Below are positions 17,056-25,852 of a stretch of DNA of 60,128 nt, piece by piece. The position numbers and the translations under genes were made by a program. Numbering within the stretch: the stretch's first letter is position 1; the number at the start of each line of letters is the position of its first letter. The DNA comes from Pseudomonas sp. ISL-84. GTDB lineage: Bacteria > Bacillota > Bacilli > Bacillales > Cytobacillaceae. The stretch covers positions 17,773 to 77,900 of the forward strand of contig JAGGRA010000034.1 in the NCBI GenBank assembly GCA_018613035.1, in the 5' to 3' direction. The notes under the pieces are model-generated. The model was not told the origin of the DNA. It did no database searches and was given only the letters and a program-made list of their open reading frames with translations.

Positions 17056-18324
17056 ATGGAACAAAAGGTAATGACAAAGAAATGGGTGCAGTTGGAAGAT
17101 ATTTTGATTGCATACCAGCAGCTCAAGGATATTGTTGCCCATACGCCTTTACAGAAAAATGAACGGCTATCTGAAAAATATGGGTGCAATGTTTATTTGA
17201 AAAGAGAAGATTTGCAGCATGTCCGCTCATTTAAATTAAGAGGTGCCTACTATAAAGTTAAATCCTTAAATGCATCTGAACTTGAAAACGGCGTTGTCTG
17301 TGCTAGTGCGGGAAACCACGCACAGGGAGTTGCATATGCCTGCAGGCACCTGGGCGTCCAGGGGAAAATTTTTATGCCGGCAACTACACCTAGACAAAAG
17401 GTAAGCCAGGTGGAGCTATTCGGCAGGGACTCCGTGGAAATTATTCTCGTAGGAGATACCTTTGATGATTCCTATCATGAAGCTATAAAATGTGCTGAAG
17501 CGGAAAGCAGAGCATTTATACATCCATTTGATGATGAAATGGTGATTGCTGGACAGGGTACCGTAGCAGTTGAAATGCTGAATGACTCCGAGGAACCTGT
17601 GGATTACGTTTTTGCCAGTATTGGCGGAGGCGGATTGATGGCGGGGTTAAGCACTTACATAAAAAGCATCTCCCCGGAAACTCAGATGATCGGGGTAGAG
17701 CCTGCAGGGGCTCCATCCATGAGCGAGTCAATCAGGACACAAATAGTGGCTCCTTTGGATGAGATTGATAAATTCGTAGATGGAGCAGCTGTCAAGTGTG
17801 TCGGTGAAAAAACTTATGAAATTTGCAATGAACTCGTAGATGATATTTTCATGGTTCCCGAAGGAAAAGTATGTACCACCATTCTTGAATTATACAATGA
17901 GCATGCAATTGTCGCTGAACCGGCTGGAGCCATGCCGATTGCGGCCTTGGATATGTGCAGAGAACAAATTAGAGGAAAAAATGTCGTCTGTGTAATCAGC
18001 GGCGGAAATAACGATATTGGGCGCATGCAGGAAATTAAAGAAAGGTCCTTGCTGTATGAAGGCCTCCTTTACCACTTTATTGTTAATTTTCCGCAGCGTG
18101 CCGGAGCGTTAAGGGAGTTCCTGGATGAGGTGCTTGGGCCAACAGATGATATTACACGATTTGAATACACAAAGAAAAATAATAAAGAAAACGGCCCTGC
18201 GCTTGTTGGAATAGAACTTAAGCATAAAGAAGACTACAGTGATCTAATTTTAAGAATGAATAAAAAAGGTTTCTCCTATACTGAGATAAACAAAGACAGC
18301 AATCTTTTCCATTTGCTGGTATGA
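17056..18324 (+). CDS. ilvA: Threonine ammonia-lyase (threonine dehydratase), biosynthetic
   Basis: 422 residues. A PLP-dependent fold-type II enzyme converting threonine to 2-oxobutanoate, the first step to isoleucine. The cofactor lysine is in RSFKLRGAYYK (about residues 50-60), the phosphate loop is SIGGGGLMAG (about 184-193), and the distal ligand segment is CVISGGNND (about 310-318). A single ACT-like regulatory domain occupies about residues 330-422, as in the shorter Gram-positive IlvA, so feedback by isoleucine is likely. ATG at 17056 with GAGGGTGG is chosen over the upstream frame opening at 17017. No T-box leader is visible. Confidence 0.94.
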   Translation: MEQKVMTKKWVQLEDILIAYQQLKDIVAHTPLQKNERLSEKYGCNVYLKREDLQHVRSFKLRGAYYKVKSLNASELENGVVCASAGNHAQGVAYACRHLGVQGKIFMPATTPRQKVSQVELFGRDSVEIILVGDTFDDSYHEAIKCAEAESRAFIHPFDDEMVIAGQGTVAVEMLNDSEEPVDYVFASIGGGGLMAGLSTYIKSISPETQMIGVEPAGAPSMSESIRTQIVAPLDEIDKFVDGAAVKCVGEKTYEICNELVDDIFMVPEGKVCTTILELYNEHAIVAEPAGAMPIAALDMCREQIRGKNVVCVISGGNNDIGRMQEIKERSLLYEGLLYHFIVNFPQRAGALREFLDEVLGPTDDITRFEYTKKNNKENGPALVGIELKHKEDYSDLILRMNKKGFSYTEINKDSNLFHLLV

Positions 18325-18399
18325 AGTTCCTGTTGAAAGATACGCGTAAGGTATAAGTAGTTTCTTTTGTGAATTTAATATGAACTTTTTTCTTTAACT

Positions 18400-18428
18400 G
18401 CGACATTTCCTTTGAAAAATACTATAAT
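18400..18428 (+). promoter_or_regulatory. SigA-type promoter of tatA
   Basis: GCGACA (18400-18405), a 17-bp spacer and TATAAT (18423-18428), about 40 bp before the tatA start. Confidence 0.5.
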
Positions 18429-18468
18429 CGAATTAGGTTTATTATGTATTTTAAAGGGGATGTATTGC

Positions 18469-18666
18469 ATGCTTTCAAATATCGGTGTTCCAGGGTTAAT
18501 TTTGATTCTTGTTTTGGCCCTTATTATTTTTGGACCAAAGAAGCTGCCGGAAATCGGACGTGCTTTTGGGGAAACTTTAAGGGAATTTAAGAAATCAACT
18601 CGTGACCTGACAAGTGATGTAATGGAAGAGCTTGAAGATAATACAAAGAAAAAAACGGTTAAATAA
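18469..18666 (+). CDS. tatA: Twin-arginine translocase subunit TatA
   Basis: 65 residues: a short N-terminal membrane helix ([16 protein letters not shown]), the FGPKKLPE hinge, then an amphipathic helix ([15 protein letters not shown]) and a charged tail, exactly the TatA/E layout. It forms the pore-like assembly of the twin-arginine export pathway with TatC, encoded 162 bp downstream. ATG at 18469 has AAAGGGGA at ideal spacing; the frame is open further upstream without a good start. Confidence 0.93.
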   Translation: MLSNIGVPGLILILVLALIIFGPKKLPEIGRAFGETLREFKKSTRDLTSDVMEELEDNTKKKTVK

Positions 18667-18828
18667 GGTGTGAGGAATTTCTTCTTGCGCCTTTTTTCCT
18701 TTTAGCTGGAGATGTTTTTGTCCATTTTTGATTTTACACTATGTTGAGGAGAGGATGGCGAGCTTCTCGGATAAAAGAAATAGAGGCTGGGCCAGATTTC
18801 GGCTTCATTAAATTTGCAGGAGAATAAT

Positions 18829-19557
18829 ATGGAAGATAAAGAGCTTAATTTAGTCGATCACCTGGATGAATTGAGAAAAAGGCTTATCATAACAGCAGCA
18901 GGATTTATTGTATTCTTTATTGCAGGTTTCGTATATGTAAAAGATATTTATCAGTGGCTCGTAAAAGACTTAGATGTTAAATTAATTGTTTTGGGGCCCA
19001 GCGATATTATTTGGGTGTATTTTATGCTTGCGACTGTCATTGCGGTGGCAGGTACCATTCCGGTCTTGGCTTTTCAGATTTGGCTGTTTGTAAAGCCTGC
19101 TCTAACTGCGGCTGAACGAAGAGTTTCACTCTCGTATGTACCGGCGCTTTTCATATTATTTATTGCAGGCTTATGCTTCGGATATTTTGTTATCTTTCCA
19201 ACTGTCTTAAGCTTCCTAGTCGAATTGGGAGGAGAAATGTTTGAGGCCAATTTCACAGCTGATAAATATTTTCGTTTTGTCCTTCACATGACCCTGCCGT
19301 TTGGGATTTTATTTGAGCTCCCGGTGGTCATTATGTTCCTGACTTCTCTCGGGATTATTAATCCGTATGTGCTTACTAAAATAAGGAAATATGCTTATTT
19401 TGTTCTAATTGTAATATCCGTGGTTATTTCTCCTCCTGATTTTATGTCTGATATTCTCGTAACAATCCCATTGCTGCTTCTATATGAAATCAGTATAAAC
19501 TTATCCAAAATTGTTTATAAACGAAAGCTGAAGAAAGAACAGAATGCGGAAGCTTAG
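18829..19557 (+). CDS. tatC: Sec-independent protein translocase subunit TatC
   Basis: 242 residues with six predicted membrane helices. The N-terminal LVDHLDELRKRLI is the receptor motif that binds twin-arginine signal peptides, and the conserved helices include IFPTVLSFL and PFGILFELPVVIMFL. With TatA it exports folded proteins. The TTG at 18814 is the first in-frame start, but ATG at 18829 is correctly spaced after GCAGGAG. The intergenic region from tatA (18667-18828) has no clear terminator, so read-through is likely. Confidence 0.95.
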   Translation: MEDKELNLVDHLDELRKRLIITAAGFIVFFIAGFVYVKDIYQWLVKDLDVKLIVLGPSDIIWVYFMLATVIAVAGTIPVLAFQIWLFVKPALTAAERRVSLSYVPALFILFIAGLCFGYFVIFPTVLSFLVELGGEMFEANFTADKYFRFVLHMTLPFGILFELPVVIMFLTSLGIINPYVLTKIRKYAYFVLIVISVVISPPDFMSDILVTIPLLLLYEISINLSKIVYKRKLKKEQNAEA

Positions 19558-19675
19558 AAATATAGTTTATAAATCTTTTTAATAAAAAAATTAGTTAGAC
19601 AGCATATTCAGACACATTTCGAGCCATAATTGGGGTATAATATAAACAAACGGGTGAAAAAAGAGGATTGATATT

Positions 19676-19927
19676 TTGCTATTCAAAAGCCTAGAGTTCA
19701 AAAATGCTGTTGGACAGAAGGTAAAAATCGTGGAAATTCCTGTATTGGAGAAAGATAGCCATTATTATTTTATGATCCAAGTCCGTTTACAAACTTTTAT
19801 TACCGCCGTATATGGCAATGGAAAAACAAACAGAAGCCACTCATTTAGAGAGTACCTAAAAAGGGTTTTAAAATGGCCGGTTTATGAAGAAATTTTTAAA
19901 ACTCCTGAGCTTAAGAATAATGCCTAA
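19676..19927 (+). CDS. ypmP: DUF2535 family protein, YpmP-like
   Basis: 83 residues opening LFKSLEFKNAVGQKVKIVEIPVL, with YLKRVLKWPVYEEIF near the C-terminus; this matches my recollection of B. subtilis YpmP (DUF2535). The function is unknown. The start is TTG with GAGGATTGATA upstream. In B. subtilis ypmP lies between ilvA and ypmQ, as it does here. A terminator follows. Confidence 0.75.
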   Translation: MLFKSLEFKNAVGQKVKIVEIPVLEKDSHYYFMIQVRLQTFITAVYGNGKTNRSHSFREYLKRVLKWPVYEEIFKTPELKNNA

Positions 19928-19933
19928 CACTTT

Positions 19934-19963
19934 GGGTACCGGCAATTGCCGGTACTCTTTTAT
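19934..19963 (+). terminator. Terminator after ypmP
   Basis: A perfect palindrome GTACCGGC-AATT-GCCGGTAC (19936-19955) is followed by CTTTTATT. Confidence 0.85.
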
Positions 19964-20099
19964 TATGGGTCTGCATTGATTAAAGCAGTCAGGCAGACAA
20001 ATATCGTGAGCGAGTGCTCGTTTTATGTTTCGCTTTATTTGTATATTGCTTAAATGTATAATATGAACTAATTGTTGATGCTGGGGATGTGAAAGTATA

Positions 20100-20945
20100 A
20101 TGAGCAAAATTAAAATTGTAACAGATTCTACTGCCGATCTGTCTCATGAAATAATTGAAAAGTATGATATTGAAGTCGTTCCATTATCTATCCATATTGA
20201 AGGAAATACATATTTAGACCGGGTTGACATTACCCCATCTGAGTTTATGCGGAAAATGAAAGAAGCGATTGAACTTCCAAAAAGCTCCCAGCCCCCCGCT
20301 GGAGCATTTGTTGAAGTATATGACCGATTTGGAAAAGAAGGATATGAGATTCTTTCAATTCATATGACAGGCGGGATGAGTGGCACAGCCCAGTCTGCTG
20401 AAAGCGCAGCCGGAATGTCAGATGCAAAGGTTACAGTAGTAGATTCCAGATACATTTCTAAAGCACTGGCCTTTCAAGTGCTGGAAGCAGCAGAAATGGC
20501 TAAGGAAGGAAAAAGTGTGGAAGAAATTGTTGAGAGGCTGGATACAATTCGTGAGAATACAAAATTATTTGTAGTGGTGGATACTCTTGAAAATCTTGTA
20601 AAAGGGGGAAGGATTGGCAAAGGCAAAGCGATGATTGGGTCTTTGCTAAATATAAAGCCAATTGCATCTCTTGAAGGAGGCGTATACACACCAGTTGCAA
20701 AGGTAAGAAGCCATACTCAGGTTGCAAAATATTTGGCTAAGCAATTTGCCGGGGATGTGAAGGGGAAAGCGATTAAGGGTGTAGGACTCGTGCATGCAGA
20801 AGGTCAGGGGCTTGCTTCTAAGCTGAAAATGCTGATTGAAGAAATGACTGGTTATGAACACATTAAAATAGAAGAAACAACGCCAATTATCAGCACCCAT
20901 ACTGGTCCTGGAGCGATTGGCTTTATGTATTATTTAGAAGATTAA
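20100..20945 (+). CDS. DegV family fatty-acid-binding protein
   Basis: 281 residues. DegV features: KIVTDSTADLS at the N-terminus, SSQPPAGAFVEVY, IHMTGGMSGTAQSA with the fatty acid-contacting serine/threonine, and THTGPGAIGFMYY at the C-terminus. DegV/FakB proteins hold a fatty acid for phosphorylation by the FakA kinase; fakA is not in this window. Which fatty acid it prefers cannot be told. The gene stands alone between two terminators. Confidence 0.92.
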   Translation: MSKIKIVTDSTADLSHEIIEKYDIEVVPLSIHIEGNTYLDRVDITPSEFMRKMKEAIELPKSSQPPAGAFVEVYDRFGKEGYEILSIHMTGGMSGTAQSAESAAGMSDAKVTVVDSRYISKALAFQVLEAAEMAKEGKSVEEIVERLDTIRENTKLFVVVDTLENLVKGGRIGKGKAMIGSLLNIKPIASLEGGVYTPVAKVRSHTQVAKYLAKQFAGDVKGKAIKGVGLVHAEGQGLASKLKMLIEEMTGYEHIKIEETTPIISTHTGPGAIGFMYYLED

Positions 20946-20949
20946 TTAT

Positions 20950-20989
20950 TAACGCATGGTTTCCTTTATGGAACCTTGCGTTTTTTTAT
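20950..20989 (+). terminator. Terminator after the degV-like gene
   Basis: AACGCATGGTTTCC and GGAACCTTGCGTT form an imperfect hairpin ending in seven Ts. Confidence 0.8.
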
Positions 20990-21118
20990 TTGGCTTTTTT
21001 CTAACATGAGTAATTGTATGCAATTTTAAAAAAATTTCTCAATTAAGAGGTATTCTTGCGAGCTTTAACGAAAAAGGTTAGTTAGCTATTTACAATAGAA
21101 GGATTCGGTGAATGTTTT

Positions 21119-22735
21119 ATGAAAGATCAAATCAAAAACCTTCCTTTATTCAGAAAAGTGCTATTATTCTCCTTTCTTATAACATTCCTTGTTACAGTGT
21201 TTACGGCGGGTATCAGCTTTATGGTTGAAACCAGACAGATGGAGGAACAGCTTTCAAACAGGGTAACGGAAATGGCTTCTCTTTGGAGCTCTGTTATTGC
21301 TCATGAAGATGTTGAAAAAGTAGAGGAATTTCAAGATCCTGAACATCCAGCCTATAAAAGGCTTGAACATGTGATCTCTTTAGTAGATGAAAAAGCATCC
21401 TTTTCTAATGCTTCCCTGTTTATGCCTGAAAAAAATCATGATCGTTCAGTGATGTACTTAGTAACTTCTAAAAGCCAAAAGAATATTGGATTGGAACCCT
21501 TCTCTAATTATTCAGCAGGAGAGGCGTTTTTAGAGGGTTTTTCTAAGGCGATTAGCCAAAAGAACACGGCATCGAGCAAGGTTTATCGCGATCAATATGG
21601 AATGTGGATTTCTGCCTTTGCACCCATTACTGACTCGCAGGGAAATATTACAGCCATTCTATGTATTGATATTGATGCAGCTGTGATAGACTCATTTCAA
21701 AAGGATTTGGCTTTGTATCTGTCAGGTTTCTTTTTAGCCATTATCATCCTTGTTTATTTTATTTTAAGACGAGGGCTAAAAAAGGTTCTAGAGCCGATCA
21801 ATGATATAATCTCAGGCTTTAAAGAAGTGAGCAGCGGAAACTTTAATGTGAAGCTAAAGCCATCAAATCAGTCGGACTTGGGGGTTCTTTCCGAAAGATT
21901 TAACTTTATGACAAACCAGTTGTCCATTCTTTTTGAGAGATTGTCTGCAACTTCGGAACAATTTGGATCCGTTCAAAGGACCGTCCCTTCTTCACACCGG
22001 TTTGAAGAAGCAATAGGTGAAATGGAACACATCATGCAAAGAACAAAAATCCTGAAGGAGCTTCAAAGAGCGGAAAAGATGAATGCAATCGGCCAGCTTG
22101 CAGCATCGGTCGCCCATGAAATCAGGAATCCAATGACAGTGGTTAAAGGTTTTCTGCAAATCTTTTTGGCAAAAGACCAAATGAGTGAAGAAGAACGCAT
22201 GTACATAAAGCTAATGATTGATGAGATGGACAGGGCTGAGACAATTATTAATGATTATTTATCCCTCGCTAAACCAGATTTGGATCAGGTTGAGGACCTT
22301 GATGCAGGTGAACTGGCGTCAAAAGTGATGGATTTAATGAATTCTTATGCCATGATGTCTAAAAACATCTCTGTTGCATCGAATATTTCCGATGGTGTTT
22401 TCATTAGGGCGAACACCAGTGAGCTAAAGCAAGTACTGATCAATATTTATAAAAACGGCATTGAAGCGATGAAAGACGGAGGAAGATTATCTTTATCGGT
22501 CTTTCAGGATGGCCAATATGGAGTTTTTGAAATAAGGGACTCAGGGATAGGCATGACAAAAGAGGAACTGGAAAGATTGGGAACAGCCTTTTATTCTTTA
22601 AAGGAAAAGGGAACAGGAATGGGACTGCTGGTTTGTTACCAGATCATTGAAAGAATGAAAGGACGAATTGAGGTTGACAGTGAAAAAGGAAAAGGAACAG
22701 TTTTTAAAATATACATTCCAATAGCCAAAGAGTAA
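21119..22735 (+). CDS. Membrane sensor histidine kinase with extracellular sensor and HAMP domain (orphan)
   Basis: 538 residues. TM1 is about 13-35, an extracytoplasmic domain about 36-197, TM2 about 198-216, HAMP about 217-272, and the dimerisation H-box AASVAHEIRNPMTVVKGF with the phospho-accepting His near residue 333. The ATPase domain shows NIYKNGIEA (N-box), DSGIGM (G1) and GTGMGLLV (G2). No response regulator is adjacent. The SVAHEIRNP(M)TVVKGFLQ H-box resembles B. subtilis sporulation kinases KinA-E, so a role in feeding Spo0F is a reasonable inference. ATG lacks a strong Shine-Dalgarno. Confidence 0.9.
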   Translation: MKDQIKNLPLFRKVLLFSFLITFLVTVFTAGISFMVETRQMEEQLSNRVTEMASLWSSVIAHEDVEKVEEFQDPEHPAYKRLEHVISLVDEKASFSNASLFMPEKNHDRSVMYLVTSKSQKNIGLEPFSNYSAGEAFLEGFSKAISQKNTASSKVYRDQYGMWISAFAPITDSQGNITAILCIDIDAAVIDSFQKDLALYLSGFFLAIIILVYFILRRGLKKVLEPINDIISGFKEVSSGNFNVKLKPSNQSDLGVLSERFNFMTNQLSILFERLSATSEQFGSVQRTVPSSHRFEEAIGEMEHIMQRTKILKELQRAEKMNAIGQLAASVAHEIRNPMTVVKGFLQIFLAKDQMSEEERMYIKLMIDEMDRAETIINDYLSLAKPDLDQVEDLDAGELASKVMDLMNSYAMMSKNISVASNISDGVFIRANTSELKQVLINIYKNGIEAMKDGGRLSLSVFQDGQYGVFEIRDSGIGMTKEELERLGTAFYSLKEKGTGMGLLVCYQIIERMKGRIEVDSEKGKGTVFKIYIPIAKE

Positions 22736-22821
22736 AAAGGAAACAAGCCAATACCTAGAAATTGAAAAAAATTGCCATTTCTTTTCCCTCACTGAATACA
22801 TTTAATTAGGGAGGTGGGGGG

Positions 22822-23802
22822 ATGAAGAAAAAAAATGTTCTTTTTTTCAGTGATTTTGGAATTGATGACTTTGTTGCTATTATTTTTGCCTTTTTCTCTG
22901 AAGAGATTAATATAGTTGGAATTGTAGCTGATTATGGGAATGTGTCAAGGGAAGATGCGTTGAGAAATGCTGCTTATCTGAGGGAGTTGACCGGCCAAAA
23001 AGACATACCTGTATTTAGCGGAGCCGTTTTGCCCCTGACTGGAGAAGTTCCAATATATTACCCGGATGTTCACGGGTTGGAAGGGCTTGGCCCAATTGTA
23101 CCGAAAATAGAACAAAATATTGATTTATTTGAAAACTTTGATGAATTTAAAGAGCTGGTTGACAGATATGAGAATGACATCTGCATCGTTAATGTCGGCA
23201 GACTTTCCTCTTTGGCGGCCGCGTTTATCCTTTACCCTGGGCTCATGGGAAAAGTAAAAGATTTTTATATAATGGGTGGTGCTTTCAATGTCCCCGGGAA
23301 CGTTACCCCTGTCGCTGAAGCCAATTTTTACGGTGACCCATACGCGGCAAATGTTGTTTTTGATAATGCTCCGGTAAGTATTCATGTATTCCCGCTTGAT
23401 GTTACAATGTCTGCAATTATAACACCTGCTTTAATAGATGCTCTGGATGCTTATTATCAATCTGTACAAAATAAAGTGGGTCTCCTAGTGAAACCAATGG
23501 TCGATTATTATTTCCAATTTTATAAGAATACGTATCAAGGCATTAGCGGGAGCCCTTTGCATGATTTATTTACGTTTTGGGCCATGCTTGATATGGCAGA
23601 GGTTCAGTATAGGGAAGTGCCTGTAAAGATAATTGTAAATCGAGGTGAAGCATTCGGGCAAAGCATTGGTGACTTTAGGAATGTTCCACCTGAGGATAAG
23701 ATGAAATACCGTATCCATAAAATAGCCGTACAATTTAATTATTCTTCTTTTATTAAAACATTTTATGATGTAATGACAAATCATAAGACAAGAACACCCT
23801 AA
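22822..23802 (+). CDS. Nucleoside hydrolase (IunH family)
   Basis: 326 residues. It would hydrolyse the N-glycosidic bond of nucleosides using a bound calcium. The N-terminal metal motif, normally DTDPGxDDA, reads FSDFGIDDFVA here: the key aspartates (11, 15, 16) are kept but the T and P positions differ. Other family segments are GAVLPLTGEVP, DVHGLEGLG, IMGGAF and EANFYGDPYAAN (about 165-176). Strong RBS (GGGAGGTGGGG). It could be a divergent member with altered nucleoside preference. A terminator overlaps the stop. Confidence 0.85.
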   Translation: MKKKNVLFFSDFGIDDFVAIIFAFFSEEINIVGIVADYGNVSREDALRNAAYLRELTGQKDIPVFSGAVLPLTGEVPIYYPDVHGLEGLGPIVPKIEQNIDLFENFDEFKELVDRYENDICIVNVGRLSSLAAAFILYPGLMGKVKDFYIMGGAFNVPGNVTPVAEANFYGDPYAANVVFDNAPVSIHVFPLDVTMSAIITPALIDALDAYYQSVQNKVGLLVKPMVDYYFQFYKNTYQGISGSPLHDLFTFWAMLDMAEVQYREVPVKIIVNRGEAFGQSIGDFRNVPPEDKMKYRIHKIAVQFNYSSFIKTFYDVMTNHKTRTP

Positions 23803-23820
23803 TTAGCAGGGTGTTTTTTC
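23793..23820 (+). terminator. Terminator of the nucleoside hydrolase gene
   Basis: AACACCCT (23793-23800) and AGGGTGTT (23808-23815) followed by TTTTC; it includes the stop codon. Confidence 0.85.
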
Positions 23821-23828
23821 TTGCGGAC

Positions 23829-23915
23829 TCAGTTGTTTTGTGGGAACCGCTGGTCTAAAGCAACCGTCTCCAGTTGATATCGTTGAATCGAATTGTTTTT
23901 CGAAACCATGTTCAT
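23829..23915 (-). pseudogene. N-terminal fragment of an IS1182-type transposase
   Basis: Only 28 codons remain. After GAGGTGATGAACATG, the peptide MVSKNNSIQRYQLETVALDQ matches the usual opening of IS1182-family transposases (M-x-SK-x(2-4)-IQR-x-Q-x-E-x-V-x-L). The frame then stops at TGA and the rest of the gene is missing, replaced by the terminator of the nucleoside hydrolase gene. No inverted repeats of the element were found. An insertion sequence scar. Confidence 0.6.
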
Positions 23916-23950
23916 CACCTCAATCGTTATATAGATCTATTTTTAAAATA

Positions 23951-24062
23951 GGCTTGTTTCTACTGCTAAATTCATTTTTAAAATCCTGTTGATTGGAGTG
24001 GAAGTTGGGAGATACTTGAAAATGCATTCGAGAAAGCATTGGCAGAAGAAATAAAAAAAGAA
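23951..24062. mobile_element. Decayed left part of the MITE-like repeat
   Basis: GGCTTGTTT (23951) resembles the left terminal repeat. From 23988, GTTGATTGGAGTGGAAG and later CTTGAAAATGCATTCGAG match the start of the core. The right half is unrecognisable. It sits in a 500-bp intergenic region that also holds the transposase scar, an insertion hotspot. The remaining bases to 24290 hold nothing I can identify. Confidence 0.55.
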
Positions 24063-24307
24063 ATTTAAAAGCTGGTAAAAGACCTGCAGGAGAAAAATAT
24101 GCTGCAACTAGGGGGAAGCCGATGACAAATAAAAGGTGGCGAAGTATACAAAAATGCACCTTTGAAATAAAAGTGGAAAATACTCTTGTCAGAACAGGTG
24201 TAATCGACTAATGAAATTCTGTTCACAGGTTTGTCACAGGTATTTCTTTCTTCTTTCATGAATATTTGCTAAAATTAGCTTCGTAACTAATTAAAGCAGG
24301 TGAATTT

Positions 24308-24886
24308 ATGAAATTACGAGTTTTGGCAATGATTAGCTTAGCTGCTATTCTACTTCTTTCAGCATGCGGACAAAGTGGAATAAAAAATGCTTTAAATTGG
24401 GAGCTGGCAGATTTTACTTATATCAATCAAGATAATGAGGAATTCGGTTTAAAGGATCTTGAAGGTAAGGTTTGGGTTGCAGACTTTATTTTTACAAACT
24501 GTGAAGATGTTTGTATGCCCATGACAGCCAACATGAAAAAGCTTCAGCAGCTGGCTGAAGAAGAAGGCATTGAAAATATTGAGTTTGTTTCCTTTAGTGT
24601 TGACCCTAAAGTTGATACACCGGAAGTGTTAAAAGAGTTTGGATCTCAATATAGTGCAGATTTCAGCAACTGGCATTTTCTGACCGGTTATGCCCAGGAG
24701 GATATCGAGCAGTACGCTATGGATTACTTTAAAACAATAGTGAAAAAGCCGCAAACTGGAGATCAGGTAATTCATGGGACAGATTTTTACCTAGTCGATC
24801 AGGAAGGCAAAGTAATGAAATACTATACTGGACTTGCGGAAATTCCTTTAGATGAGATCATCAAAGATATCAAAGCCTTACAATAG
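24308..24886 (+). CDS. ypmQ: SCO1/SenC-type lipoprotein, YpmQ-like (copper delivery to cytochrome oxidase)
   Basis: 192 residues. A lipoprotein signal peptide ends in LLSAC (Cys20). The thioredoxin-like domain has the copper-binding CEDVC (Cys65, Cys69; the family's CxxxC) and the conserved histidine in VIHGTDFYL (about 156). B. subtilis YpmQ (BsSco) is needed for CuA assembly of cytochrome c oxidase. The ribosome site is AGCAGGTGAA. Same neighbours (ypmP before, ypmR after) as in B. subtilis. Confidence 0.92.
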   Translation: MKLRVLAMISLAAILLLSACGQSGIKNALNWELADFTYINQDNEEFGLKDLEGKVWVADFIFTNCEDVCMPMTANMKKLQQLAEEEGIENIEFVSFSVDPKVDTPEVLKEFGSQYSADFSNWHFLTGYAQEDIEQYAMDYFKTIVKKPQTGDQVIHGTDFYLVDQEGKVMKYYTGLAEIPLDEIIKDIKALQ

Positions 24887-24910
24887 ACCTTTTAGAAGGT
24901 CTTTTTTTCT
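24885..24910 (+). terminator. Terminator after ypmQ
   Basis: AGACCTT-TTAG-AAGGTCT followed by seven Ts; a second weaker hairpin with T-run lies at about 24931-24954. Confidence 0.85.
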
Positions 24911-25006
24911 TTTTTAGTCTTGTTAATCAAACTTTAAGAGGTTTGTTTTTTTCCAATAAGACGCACATGTTATAATATGAATGACTTAATGGGGGCAGGT
25001 GATAAT

Positions 25007-25852
25007 ATGTTCAGAAAATTCACCTTCATCTTTTTTAGCTTGTTTCTGCTGGTTTCCTGCAGTTTTAATCCTTTAACCAATAAGGATATAGTTCAGCCTA
25101 ACAAACAATCAGAACTATCTGCGAAAGAACAGATTCCACTGGATTTCTTTCCAAGAAATCTTACGATTGCATCTGTTGGGGATTCCTTAACTCAGGGTGT
25201 TGGCGACAGCACTGAACGAGGCGGCTATTTGCCTTATCTCGAAGAGCTATTGGAACAGGAGAGAAGTGTTCAAGATGCAGCTTTATATAACTTTGGTGTT
25301 AGAGGCAATCGTTCCGATCAATTATTGAAGAAATTAGCGACTGATGAAGTAAAAAATGCTGTGAAAAATACAGATGTAGTTATCATAACCATCGGCGGGA
25401 ATGATGTAATGAAAGTGGTGCGCGAAAATTTTTCAAACCTAAAAATGAAAGCTTTCACAAAGGAAAAGATAAATTATGAAAAAAATTTAACTGAGGTTTT
25501 AAATACAATAAAAGAGGTAAATCCAAATACTAAGATTGTTTTAATAGGTTTATATAACCCTTTCTTAAAGTGGTTTTCAGAAATTAGGGAAATTAATGAT
25601 ATTCTTGAAGACTGGAACAATACAAGCCAAGCCATTTTAGCACAGTATCCAGGAACCTATTTTGTTGAAATTGATGATATATTCCAAAATACACAGGAAA
25701 ATCTCTTATTTACCGACTATTTTCATCCAAATGACAAAGGATATGAATTAATAGCAGGGCGTGTCTATGAAACCCTGACAGAAGAGGTTTTAAAGGAGCT
25801 GCCATATAAAAGAGAAACAGCAGGAAATGGAGAGAGTGCAGTTGAAAGATAA
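25007..25852 (+). CDS. ypmR: GDSL/SGNH-family lipoprotein, YpmR-like
   Basis: 281 residues. Signal peptide with lipobox LVSC (Cys18). The SGNH hydrolase blocks are present: GDSLTQG (block I), the glycine in NFGVRGN (block II), GGNDV (block III) and DYFHPNDKGY with the catalytic Asp/His (block V). It is an exported esterase or lipase of unknown substrate. ATG at 25007 with GCAGGTGAT is chosen; a frame opening at 24977 would spoil the signal peptide. Overlaps ypmS. Confidence 0.88.
   Translation: MFRKFTFIFFSLFLLVSCSFNPLTNKDIVQPNKQSELSAKEQIPLDFFPRNLTIASVGDSLTQGVGDSTERGGYLPYLEELLEQERSVQDAALYNFGVRGNRSDQLLKKLATDEVKNAVKNTDVVIITIGGNDVMKVVRENFSNLKMKAFTKEKINYEKNLTEVLNTIKEVNPNTKIVLIGLYNPFLKWFSEIREINDILEDWNNTSQAILAQYPGTYFVEIDDIFQNTQENLLFTDYFHPNDKGYELIAGRVYETLTEEVLKELPYKRETAGNGESAVER

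Noticed and set aside
18754..18810. 18-codon frame between tatA and tatC
   Set aside because: GGAGAGG directly abuts the ATG, too close for initiation, and the peptide has no features.
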